Assembly (NCBI GenBank): GCA_019747165.1
Contig: JAIERC010000283.1
Coordinates: 1 to 13,530, forward strand
Direction: 5' to 3'
Source: Sphingomonas sp.
Lineage (GTDB): Bacteria > Pseudomonadota > Alphaproteobacteria > Sphingomonadales > Sphingomonadaceae
DNA length: 13,530 nucleotides
Part shown: one piece after another, positions 7,482 to 13,530 of the stretch
How the letters are laid out: every line of letters starts with the position of its first letter
Position numbering within the stretch: the first letter of the stretch is position 1
Made by a program: the position numbers and the translations under genes
The notes under the pieces: generated by a model
Told to the model about the DNA's origin: nothing
Databases searched by the model: none
The model's input: the letters and a program-made list of their open reading frames with translations, nothing else

Positions 7482-7817
7482 CTAGAAACGAAACGTAATT
7501 CCCCCTCCGAAGATTCTAAAACCTTGATCGACACCTATCCGATAGGTAATATCTCCGTCGGTGTAAGTAGGGCCATAAAGCGTCGTCGTTGGTGGTGGGC
7601 CGGGTGGGGCAGGCCGATCGGCTGGGGGCGGAGCAGGCAACGTAAAGGTCCCGAAGCCGAAGCCGAAGCCGCCACCGCCACCTGTCGAGCCGCTCAGTCT
7701 CGACAGGTCGAATTCCACATTATTAGAGTCGCGGTGGGCAGTGACCACGATGTCGTCGTCGTCGCCGCCGCCACTTACGAATGCCAATTCGTCGTTTTGA
7801 AGGTCCCTTAGAGCCAT
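7482..7817 (-). CDS. Small secreted protein with double-glycine leader (putative bacteriocin-like exporter substrate)
   Basis: This 111-residue protein starts at ATG 7817 behind a strong ribosome-binding site (AAAGGAG, about 5 nt away). Residues 1-17 form a classic leader: LRDLQNDELAFVSGG, with the ELxxVxGG spacing that C39 exporters recognise; cleavage is expected after Gly17. The mature part of about 94 residues has four Asp (19-22), then IVVTAHR (23-29), which resembles a TonB box, a Gly/Phe run (46-56), a Pro-rich linker (61-76) and a C-terminal block from Asp87 with alternating hydrophobic residues, ending ITFRF. There is no Cys, so disulfide- or lanthionine-type maturation is excluded. 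I do not recognise the mature sequence. The gene overlaps nothing and precedes the S9 hydrolase gene in the same direction. Its role could be an antibacterial, a surface-associated or a signalling protein. Confidence 0.85.
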   Translation of the reverse strand: MALRDLQNDELAFVSGGGDDDDIVVTAHRDSNNVEFDLSRLSGSTGGGGGFGFGFGTFTLPAPPPADRPAPPGPPPTTTLYGPTYTDGDITYRIGVDQGFRIFGGGITFRF

Positions 7818-8334
7818 TTTTTCTCCTTTCGGTTTCCACGTTGTGCGGAATATAAAGGCTAGGAAGCCGTGACTTGGTGGTCAATTGTGACGTCTCTGCA
7901 ATTCAATCCATTATGAAGCTATTGTTTATACAATTAATCGGGTATCATCAATTCATGGTCGCAAAATAGCGATTGACTCGTAAATGATTACCTTCATTTG
8001 GGCGCAAGTTGTGGTATAAATGTTGGATTTATTAGAAAACATCGCACGATTTGGCAAAATACTATGATTTACAAATGAAATCGTTACATGCTCATGATGT
8101 TTCGCGATTTTGATAGTCGTCGACTATGCGTGATACCGCTCAAAAGTGATTGAATAAGAATAGGTGTCGCCCTATCTTCTCATTAATCCGATGTCCTGTA
8201 GTCAAAAAGAAAACAATAGACACAATTGCGCGCGCCATTTCATTCTGTATCATCGTCTTAATAGTATTTCGTAAGCGATATTATTAAAGAATTTTGCCTG
8301 TCGTCCTCCCACGCTGGCAGTTATCACTGAAATG
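7818..8334. other. A+T-rich noncoding stretch upstream of the GG-leader gene
   Basis: About 500 bp with only 35-40% G+C in the lines I counted, against more than 60% in the right-hand operon. I find no convincing ORF. It must contain the promoter and any control sites of the minus-strand leader-peptide operon, because that gene is the only one reading from it. Several TATAAT-like and TTGAxx-like hexamers exist on the minus strand, but none has proper spacing, so I do not name a promoter. A 15-nt palindrome lies inside at 8113-8127. Confidence 0.6.
8113..8127. promoter_or_regulatory. 15-nt perfect palindrome, possible operator
   Basis: ATAGTCG-T-CGACTAT is a perfect 7+7 inverted repeat around one central base, in the A+T-rich gap about 300 bp upstream of the GG-leader gene. 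This is the symmetry of a dimeric regulator site. No regulator gene is in the window and the distance from the start codon is large, so the function is a guess. Confidence 0.3.
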
Positions 8335-8361
8335 CTTCGATCAAGCCCCCTTTGATCGAGG
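8335..8361. repeat. 10-bp stem-loop
   Basis: cttcgatcaa (8335-8344) pairs with ttgatcgagg (8352-8361), with one G-T wobble, around the loop gccccct. Neither side is followed by a T-run. It stands where base composition rises again from the A+T-rich gap and may be an old terminator or a fragment border. Confidence 0.4.
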
Positions 8362-8707
8362 CTTCCAGGGAGTTTGGTTTCCGGCGTAAATGGCTGAGAA
8401 GCCGCCTTACACCGGGTGAAACCGGGCTATCGAAACTTCAGCTCTACGCCGCGCCCGAATCGCCGTTGTCCAATTCCATGGCTGGCCAATTACAGCCGCA
8501 GATACCCGGGCCTGACCTGGCGATGCGCTGGCCGATTATCTTTAATCAAAATATTGATCCACAACACAAAATTGCTAACTTCCCGGCTCCCATCACGCTC
8601 CTTTAACGGCGGCATGAGCTAGCCGGAGGGCAGTGACGACGTCTGTATGTTCGGCACCCCAATTCGACCATCGTGCAGGCCAAACAAGGCTCCCGTGGCG
8701 CCGCGAG
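8362..8707. other. Noncoding stretch with no recognisable gene
   Basis: About 350 bp between the stem-loop and the integrase remnant. Short open frames exist on the plus strand, but none has a ribosome-binding site or a family resemblance. It is probably island debris. Confidence 0.5.
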
Positions 8708-9413
8708 CTAAGGACCGTCGCCAACCACGAAGTCGGACCAGCTTTCGAGAAGCTCGCGTTGCATAACCGCGAATTTGGTCCGCTTGTAAGCGCGGACGAC
8801 CCCGTCGGTTACCGGATGGGCTAGCGCTGCCTCCGCCACCGGGCCGGGAATATGAGGTATCTTCTCAGCGGCCTACTCCCGAAACGATGGTCGGAATCCG
8901 CGCGCGTGATAGGGCTTTTTCGCCGTGCGCAGCACTTTGTTCAACGACAGGCGGGAAAGCGCTCCGCCGCGCAGGCCGGGTAAGATCATCTTCGCGTTTC
9001 GAGCCGAGCACGGGCCATGCATGCTTCTGTAGAAACGAGAGAAACGCTGCGGCTGTCCTTGTCGCGGAGCAGCTAGAGTTCAGGGCTTTGTAGGTTTCGC
9101 GGCTGGCCTTTTGGAAATCGGGAACCGCCATGAATTTCAGATCCCGCTCCGCCGCTTGGTCGCAGCCATTCAAGGCATGCCGCCGTCACTCTAGGGCCGT
9201 TTCGCGCCCGTCACTGAGCGAGAGCGCCGCAGTCGACCCCAGACCGATGTTCCGTCGGCACCCGTTGAATCCAAACCTTGGGATCTGGGAGCAGCGCCCG
9301 AAAGGCCTGACAAGGAGATATAAGCCGTGACCGTTACAATGCCGCCCTTGCCGTGCATGTTTTCCGCTCAGGGCGGAACGGCCCGGGCAGCCAATTTGAT
9401 ATTCACGGGGCAT
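8708..9413 (-). pseudogene. Island integrase (DUF4102-type tyrosine recombinase), degraded
   Basis: Pieces in order match a P4/DUF4102-type site-specific integrase of about 400 residues. The N-terminal domain reads GKHARQGRHCNGHGLYLLV and RRNIGLGSTAALSLSDGRETALE, then a TGA (9186-9188). The same frame continues as QAAERDLKFMAVPDFQKASRETYKAL. The core-binding and early catalytic region is deleted or unreadable. In a shifted frame the C-terminal catalytic part returns as GLRGGALSRLSLNKVLR, ARGFRPSFRE followed by a stop, and AAEK, then VAEAALAHPVTD and AYKRTKF to a TAG at 8708-8710. The usual HGFRsTFRDW box is altered and no Tyr nucleophile is secure. The remnant spans about 700 nt of an expected 1.2 kb, with two internal stops, a frameshift and a deletion. 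Its start lies at the right att copy, as expected for an island integrase reading inward. Confidence 0.85.
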
Positions 9414-9414
9414 C
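9403..9414 (+). repeat. Right attachment site core (attR)
   Basis: This is an exact copy of tRNA bases 53-64 (tcacggggcatc), next to the N-terminal end of the integrase remnant and about 45 bp before the end of the sulfite-oxidation operon. It should be the tRNA 3' end displaced by integration; the next base differs from the tRNA (T for C), as drift would allow. Confidence 0.72.
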
Positions 9415-9458
9415 TAGCCTTTGTCGGCTTGATGTCGTTCCGCGGAGCTGGGATGTCC

Positions 9459-9806
9459 TCAGCGTGGGACGGGGGCAGTGGTTTGCAGCGCGATCAGCTC
9501 GGCGATGAGTTTTGGGTCCTGCGCTGGATCGATGCTTGCCTTGAACACGCCGCGCATTTTGTCGATTTCAGCCTGCCATTTCTCTGCAGAGAGCGGCGGC
9601 TGCGCGAGGATCATTTCGCCCGAATGGCAAGCCGTGCAGTTAAGCGACACCGCCTCGGCGTCCGCTGGCAGGGTGACGGGTTCGGCAGGCAGCGTGATGG
9701 TCGTGCTGTTGAGCGCAAAATTGGCGGGTAGGGCGCCGTCGGCTGCCGGTTTTGTTCCGCACCCGGCCAGCAGCGCCAGCGCAAGGATCAAGCCAGCGCG
9801 CATCAT
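9459..9806 (-). CDS. sorB: SorB-like cytochrome c subunit of sulfite dehydrogenase (lipoprotein)
   Basis: This 115-residue protein has a lipoprotein signal (hydrophobic stretch to the lipobox LLAGC, Cys16) and one heme-binding motif CTACH (57-61). Met84 in DKMRGVF or another Met could be the sixth heme ligand. It should sit on the periplasmic side, anchored by lipid, and carry electrons from the molybdenum subunit to a soluble cytochrome c. Size and position after the SorA-like gene fit the SorAB arrangement. The start ATG overlaps the stop of the upstream gene (ATGA at 9803-9806), so translation is coupled; a second ATG is one codon later. The paired enzyme could have another oxyanion or sulfoxide substrate, but the neighbours favour sulfite. 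Confidence 0.85.
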   Translation of the reverse strand: MMRAGLILALALLAGCGTKPAADGALPANFALNSTTITLPAEPVTLPADAEAVSLNCTACHSGEMILAQPPLSAEKWQAEIDKMRGVFKASIDPAQDPKLIAELIALQTTAPVPR

Positions 9807-10975
9807 GCCGCCTGCACCGTGATCGTCTCGATCGTGCTCAGCATATAGCCGCTGGGGTTCCAGATGGGATCGGGAAGCTGGGTATCGCCGGCATTATTGG
9901 TCGCGCGTACCGCGATCTTGTGGGTACCGCGGGCCAGCTTGGGGAGCATCAGCGACCAGCGCCGGAAGCTGTATGTGCCCATATCGGGACCTAGCGTTGC
10001 AGCGCGCCATGCACCGCCATCGACCGAAAGCTCCACCCGCGCAACGCCGCTCGCCCCGCCCATTGCAATGCCGCGCACCGAAAATGGAGCGTCGATTGGT
10101 ACGGACCCGTCGCCGCGATTGGTGATGAAGCTGCGTGGCAGCATCTTGTTGATGGGCAGCTTGGGAAACTCCTTGGTCCCCGGCGCAACGCGCGCGCGCG
10201 GGGCCGCAGGAATCTGATAGGCCTTGGCCATCCAGAAATTATCGTCAGGCGCGTCGAGGACCTCGATATGGTCGAGCGCCTTGATCCAATAGGTCGAATA
10301 CCAGCCCGGCACGACCAGCCGGATCGGAAAGCCATTGAGCATCGGCAACGCCTGCCCGTTCATGGCAAAGGCGATCATCACCTCGCCATCACGCGCGTGA
10401 TCAACCGCGAGAGATTTGGCGAACCACGGCGCATCCCCTGGTGGCCGGTCAAGCCCGGCAAAGCGTATTGCCTTAGCACCAGCCTTCACGCCTGCCCGGT
10501 CGAGCACATCTTTCAGCCGCACCCCCGTCCAGCGCGCATTGCCCATCGCGCCATGGCCCCATTGCGCGCCTGGTACGCGCGGTGAAAAATAGGCGCGCGA
10601 GTTGCCTGAACATTGGTTGATCGCGGTCACCTCGACACGCGGCATCTTGAGCAGATCGGCGATCGAGAAGGCGAGGCGGCCGTTCACCGCACCATCGACC
10701 CTAAGGCGGAAGGCGTCGATATCCACCGAGAGCGGGATATCGCCATAATGCCAGCGCACGAAGAAGCGGTCGTTCGGGGTAATGACGCCCTGATCGAATA
10801 GCTCGAACGGCGTTTCCAAGAGCGGCGCGCGGCTCCGCTGGAGCAGCATTGCGCCCTTTTGCGGGAAGCTGCGCACCAGCGGCAGCGGGCGCGCTTGCGC
10901 CCAGCCAGGCAGCGCCAGCCCAGCGCCCGCGACCCCTAGCGCCGCGAGCGCATCGCGGCGGCCCCAATCAGCCAT
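9803..10975 (-). CDS. sorA: SorA-like sulfite dehydrogenase, molybdopterin subunit
   Basis: This 390-residue protein starts with a Tat-type signal (GRRDALAAL, Arg6-Arg7, hydrophobic segment to about residue 25, cleavage near AQA at 28). A sulfite-oxidase-fold molybdopterin domain follows, with the Mo-ligand Cys122 in NQCSGNSR, then WGHGAMGNARWTGVRLKDVL and LNGFPIRLVVPGWYSTYWIKAL, all typical of the family. The C-terminal ~110 residues are an Ig-like dimerisation domain (GGAWRAATLGPD, NPSGYMLSTIE). It should oxidise sulfite to sulfate in the periplasm and hand electrons to the cytochrome encoded next. Its start overlaps the FMN-reductase stop by 8 nt. SoxC-like enzymes are the nearest alternative; the absence of other sox genes and the single-heme partner argue for SorA. 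Confidence 0.88.
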   Translation of the reverse strand: MADWGRRDALAALGVAGAGLALPGWAQARPLPLVRSFPQKGAMLLQRSRAPLLETPFELFDQGVITPNDRFFVRWHYGDIPLSVDIDAFRLRVDGAVNGRLAFSIADLLKMPRVEVTAINQCSGNSRAYFSPRVPGAQWGHGAMGNARWTGVRLKDVLDRAGVKAGAKAIRFAGLDRPPGDAPWFAKSLAVDHARDGEVMIAFAMNGQALPMLNGFPIRLVVPGWYSTYWIKALDHIEVLDAPDDNFWMAKAYQIPAAPRARVAPGTKEFPKLPINKMLPRSFITNRGDGSVPIDAPFSVRGIAMGGASGVARVELSVDGGAWRAATLGPDMGTYSFRRWSLMLPKLARGTHKIAVRATNNAGDTQLPDPIWNPSGYMLSTIETITVQAA

Positions 10976-11561
10976 TGGTCGTGGCCGCTAGCGGCGCAAA
11001 GCGGGCGACCTGCTGGCCAACCATTACCAGCTGATCAAGCACGGCGGGCTCACTCGCGCCGCCCGCATCGTCGAACTTGGTGAGTTGTGTGTTGATCGCC
11101 GCTGCAAAGGGTGTGGGCCAGCCGCGCAGCGCATGGACGATCGAGCGCAGCGCCGCGATCGTGCTGCCCGTTGCCTGCCAGCCATAAGCAGTGGCAATCA
11201 GCCCCACTGGGATGTCTGCCAGATAGGGGCGCGCATCCCCTGCTGTTTCCTCGAGCAAATCGAGCGCATTTTTCACGACGCCCGAAATGCTGCCATGATA
11301 GCCCGGGCTGGCGATAATGAGGGCGGAGGCTTGGCGCACCGTTTCCACAAATTCCAGCTCGGCATCGGTGCGGCTGGTCGCCTTGGGATCATAAAGCGGC
11401 AGCCGCGCCATATCGGCCCCGCCGAACATGCGGGTGCGAAACCCCTCCCGCCCGACACTGTCGAGCGCGATCATCAAGGCGCGCTCGGTCGAAGAGACGC
11501 CGCCGATCGTACCGCCGATCCCCACGACAAGGGGCAAATCGGCGGGGGCAGTATCGGCCAT
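10968..11561 (-). CDS. NAD(P)H-dependent FMN reductase (SsuE/MsuE type)
   Basis: The 197-residue flavodoxin-like protein has an N-terminal phosphate loop (GIGGTIGGVSSTERAL, about 15-29) and the family motif ASPGYHGSISGVVKNALD (84-101), equivalent to tPeYngsiPgvLKNalD. It reduces FMN with NAD(P)H and releases FMNH2 for a two-component monooxygenase. That partner is encoded just upstream, with 13 nt between. A ribosome-binding site AAAGGA lies about 8 nt before the ATG at 11561. Length is normal for the family. The protein is cytoplasmic with no signal peptide. Confidence 0.9.
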   Translation of the reverse strand: MADTAPADLPLVVGIGGTIGGVSSTERALMIALDSVGREGFRTRMFGGADMARLPLYDPKATSRTDAELEFVETVRQASALIIASPGYHGSISGVVKNALDLLEETAGDARPYLADIPVGLIATAYGWQATGSTIAALRSIVHALRGWPTPFAAAINTQLTKFDDAGGASEPAVLDQLVMVGQQVARFAPLAATTNG

Positions 11562-11574
11562 CAGGGCAATCCTT

Positions 11575-12639
11575 TTAGGTCAGTAGCGCGTGATCGATGT
11601 TCGGCAGCACGTGGCGCGCGAACAAATCCGCCTCGGCCGCATGGGGATAGCCCGAGAGGATGAAGGCCTCAATGCCCATCGCACGGTAATCGTTGAGCTT
11701 GGCAAGCACTTGATCGGGATCGCCGACGATCGCCGCGCCGCACCCGGAACGTGCCCGGCCTACGCCGGTCCACAAATTGGCCTCGGCATAGCCATCGTCT
11801 CCGGCATTGTCGCGCAGCGCCGCCTGCGCCGCGACGCCGGCCGATTGCGAATCGAGCGATTTGGCGCGGATCGCGGCGCCCTGCGCATCGTCCAGCTTGG
11901 AGAGCAGCCGGTCGGCGGCCATCCGGGCCTCCGATTCGGTATCGCGCACAATGACATGCGCGCGGTAGCCAAAGCGCAGCGAGCGGCCATGTGCAGCGGC
12001 ACGCGCCTGCATATCGGCGATGATCGCGGCCACTGCCTCGCGCTTGTCGGGCCACATCAGATAGACGTCGCAACCCTTGGCCGCTGCTTCGCGGGCATCA
12101 GGCGACAACCCGCCGAAATAAAGCTGCGGCGCCTTGCCGCTGAGCGTGCCGATCCGTGGCGGATCGAGCTTCAATTGCCAAAACTCGCCCTGATGATCGA
12201 GCGGTTCGCCGTTAAGCAATGTCTTTAGAATATGCATCGCCTCGACCGTCCGCGCATAACGCGGGGCCGAGCCCAAGGTTTCGCCAGGCATTTCGGAGGA
12301 GATGATATTGATCTTAAATCGGCCCCCAAGCATCCGGTCGATCGTCGCGATCTGGCGCGCGAGCTGCGGTGGCCAACTTTCGCCGACGCGCACTGCCATC
12401 AACAACGCCATCCGCTTGAGCATCGGTGCAATTGCGGCGGCAAAGGCCGTGGTATCGATGCCGAGCGCATAGCCCGAGGGCAGCAGGATATTGTCGAACC
12501 CGCCGGTTTCGGCCTGCATCACGATGTCGCGGCAATGCTCCCAGCTTGATTTGAGCATCGGATCGGGCGCGCCGAGAAATTCATAGTCGTCATCGCAGAG
12601 CGCGGAAAACCAGCTAATCTCGCAAGGGCTTGCGCTCAT
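11575..12639 (-). CDS. ssuD: SsuD-type FMNH2-dependent alkanesulfonate monooxygenase
   Basis: The 354-residue bacterial luciferase-like TIM barrel should cleave the C-S bond of an alkanesulfonate using FMNH2 and O2, giving sulfite and an aldehyde. Matches to the E. coli enzyme are visible along the chain: AARQAATLDRLSNGR-like QLARQIATIDRMLGGR (92-107), PLYFGG-like QLYFGG (172-177), FGYRAHVIVRDT with Arg226 and His228, NLWTGVGRARSG with Arg297, and LSGYPH with Tyr331. These correspond to the known active-site Arg, His, Arg and Tyr. The Cys of the E. coli active site (Cys54) is not present in the matching LLPSGYALG stretch, so substrate range may differ; sulfone or other organosulfur substrates remain possible. 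The start overlaps the aldo/keto reductase stop (ATGA, 12636-12639), with GGAG about 10 nt upstream. Confidence 0.88.
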   Translation of the reverse strand: MSASPCEISWFSALCDDDYEFLGAPDPMLKSSWEHCRDIVMQAETGGFDNILLPSGYALGIDTTAFAAAIAPMLKRMALLMAVRVGESWPPQLARQIATIDRMLGGRFKINIISSEMPGETLGSAPRYARTVEAMHILKTLLNGEPLDHQGEFWQLKLDPPRIGTLSGKAPQLYFGGLSPDAREAAAKGCDVYLMWPDKREAVAAIIADMQARAAAHGRSLRFGYRAHVIVRDTESEARMAADRLLSKLDDAQGAAIRAKSLDSQSAGVAAQAALRDNAGDDGYAEANLWTGVGRARSGCGAAIVGDPDQVLAKLNDYRAMGIEAFILSGYPHAAEADLFARHVLPNIDHALLT

Positions 12640-13530
12640 GGCAGCTTTTCTCCGCGCGACGCGACCAGCACGTCATACCAACGCTGGCGGCTCCAGTGGC
12701 ATTTGAAGGCATCAGGGATTTCAGCGATGCGGTCCAGATTCTGCGTGCCAACGATCGGGATGACACGCGCCGGATGGGCCATGATCCAGCCATAGGCTGC
12801 CGCTGCGCGCGAGACACCGGCTTCAGTCGCGACCACATCCAGCGCGGCCGCGACAGCGGCTGCTCGTGCGTCCTTCGGATCGCCAATGCGTCCGCCGCCA
12901 AGCGGTGACCAGGCGAGCACGGCAAGATCGGTTTCCATTGCCAGATCGAGCAGGCCGTTTTCGATCGGCCCCAGTTCAAGCGGCGAAAATTCGGGCTGAG
13001 TCGACGCGAGCGGGATAGTAAGGAATGCCGCCAGCGCGCAGTGCTGTGCCAGCGTATAGTTTGACACGCCAACCGCACGGACCTTGCCCGCGCTGACCAT
13101 GTCTTCCAACGTCCGCGCCACCTCCTGAGGGTGCGCCAAAATGTCGGGTCGATGGATCTGGTAGAGGTCAACCGAATCTACGGCCATTCGCCGCAGCGAC
13201 GCATCAAGCGCTGCCATCAGATAATCCCTGCCAGAATCATAGGGCACCGGCGGGGTAATGCCCCCTTTGGTCGCCAGCACCATCTTGCCGCGCAGGTGCG
13301 GTGCTTCAGTAAAGATCTGGCCCAACAGGCTCTCGGCATCGCCGAAGCCGCCAGAGCCATCAAAGCCATAAATATCGGCGGTATCAAACAGCGTAACACC
13401 GGCCGCAAACGCCGCTTCGATCAGCGCGCGCCCCCCCGATACGCCAGCGTGGCTAAAGCGCCACATGCCCCAAGCAATCGGGGAGACTAAAATTCCGCTC
13501 TTGCCCAAGGGCCGCGATTCGGGTGTATAG
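12636..13530 (-). CDS. Aldo/keto reductase, 5' end cut by window
   Basis: The frame runs open to the window edge. Upstream of a possible TTG start at 13508 it still codes for YTPESRP followed by LGKSGILVSPIAWGMW, which matches the usual aldo/keto reductase N-terminus ('RpLGkSGl.VSpialG'), so the true start lies beyond 13530. The NAD(P)H-dependent TIM barrel shows the catalytic Asp and Tyr in LFDTADIYG, Lys in VLATKGG and His in DLYQIHRPD, with cofactor-side motifs VGVSNYT and IPIVGTQNLDRI. It is probably the first visible gene of the operon and is coupled to the monooxygenase by a 4-nt overlap. A role in reducing the aldehyde freed by desulfonation is attractive but not shown. Confidence 0.92.
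   Translation of the reverse strand, partial: YTPESRPLGKSGILVSPIAWGMWRFSHAGVSGGRALIEAAFAAGVTLFDTADIYGFDGSGGFGDAESLLGQIFTEAPHLRGKMVLATKGGITPPVPYDSGRDYLMAALDASLRRMAVDSVDLYQIHRPDILAHPQEVARTLEDMVSAGKVRAVGVSNYTLAQHCALAAFLTIPLASTQPEFSPLELGPIENGLLDLAMETDLAVLAWSPLGGGRIGDPKDARAAAVAAALDVVATEAGVSRAAAAYGWIMAHPARVIPIVGTQNLDRIAEIPDAFKCHWSRQRWYDVLVASRGEKLP

Noticed and set aside
7439..7534. Upstream in-frame start for the S9 hydrolase
   Set aside because: It would overlap the GG-leader gene by 53 nt and put 32 residues before an evident signal peptide; ATG 7438 has a ribosome-binding site.
7482..7817. Lanthipeptide or lasso-peptide precursor
   Set aside because: There is no Cys, no modifying enzyme gene in the window and the product is too long; a simple GG-leader secreted protein fits better.
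7845..7960. Sigma-70-like promoter for the GG-leader gene (TTGACC at 7884-7879 with TATATT at 7854-7849, or TTGATG with TATAAA farther up)
   Set aside because: Spacers are about 24 and 15 nt, outside the normal range, so no promoter is claimed.
8352..8622. Short plus-strand open frames of 68-84 residues
   Set aside because: No ribosome-binding site, no recognisable motif, overlapping in two frames in island debris.
9327..9731. 134-residue plus-strand open frame with a GGAG before a GTG start
   Set aside because: It runs across the att site and antisense to sorB; the N-terminal part is the reverse of the integrase remnant.
11085..11663. 192-residue open frame on the plus strand
   Set aside because: It is antisense to the FMN reductase, rich in Arg/Gly/Pro and without family resemblance.
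13217..13490. Open frames on both strands inside the aldo/keto reductase
   Set aside because: Shadows of the reductase frame, which has all catalytic residues.

Overview
The window looks like a chromosomal segment of an alphaproteobacterium, most likely a sphingomonad. Reasons: high G+C in the right third (roughly 62-75% in the lines I counted), a decayed IS630-type transposase and DUF4102-type integrase of the kind common there, and an 'IVVTA' motif typical of sphingomonad TonB-dependent proteins. The genus is inference.

Layout. (1) 1-66: 3' part of a tRNA-Gln(CUG) gene cut by the window edge. (2) About 67-9414: a decayed genomic island. The last bases of the tRNA (53-64) recur exactly, 12 nt, at 9403-9414, beside the start of a broken tyrosine recombinase (9413-8708, minus). 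I read these as attL and attR. A crippled IS630-family element (207-1057) lies just inside the left end. (3) Island cargo, 1263-7817: an HlyD/CvaA-type adaptor (minus) divergent from a C39-peptidase ABC exporter (plus), a periplasmic M48-like protein that has lost its HExxH motif (plus), and, convergent with these, a 111-aa secreted protein with a double-glycine leader plus a periplasmic S9/prolyl-oligopeptidase-type serine hydrolase (minus). (4) About 7818-8707: noncoding, A+T-rich at first (35-40% G+C). (5) 9459-13530: the chromosomal flank, a tightly overlapping minus-strand operon for organosulfonate desulfonation and sulfite oxidation: aldo/keto reductase, SsuD-type monooxygenase, FMN reductase, SorA-like molybdoenzyme, SorB-like cytochrome c lipoprotein.

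How it works together. The exporter should bind the double-glycine leader of the 111-aa protein, cut it with its N-terminal C39 domain (Cys29/His102/Asp118) and send the rest out through the HlyD adaptor and a TolC-like channel encoded elsewhere. The mature product is acidic, Gly- and Pro-rich and cysteine-free, with a TonB-box-like DDIVVTA after the cleavage site and a C-terminus shaped like an outer-membrane beta-signal (ends FRF). The S9 hydrolase and pseudo-M48 protein have signal peptides and may act on, fold or protect against the product in the periplasm. No RiPP modification enzyme is present. This cargo is the best candidate for an undescribed system.

In the right operon, the flavin reductase feeds FMNH2 to the SsuD-type enzyme, which releases sulfite and an aldehyde. 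The aldo/keto reductase may reduce the aldehyde and SorAB may oxidise the sulfite to sulfate, passing electrons to cytochrome c.
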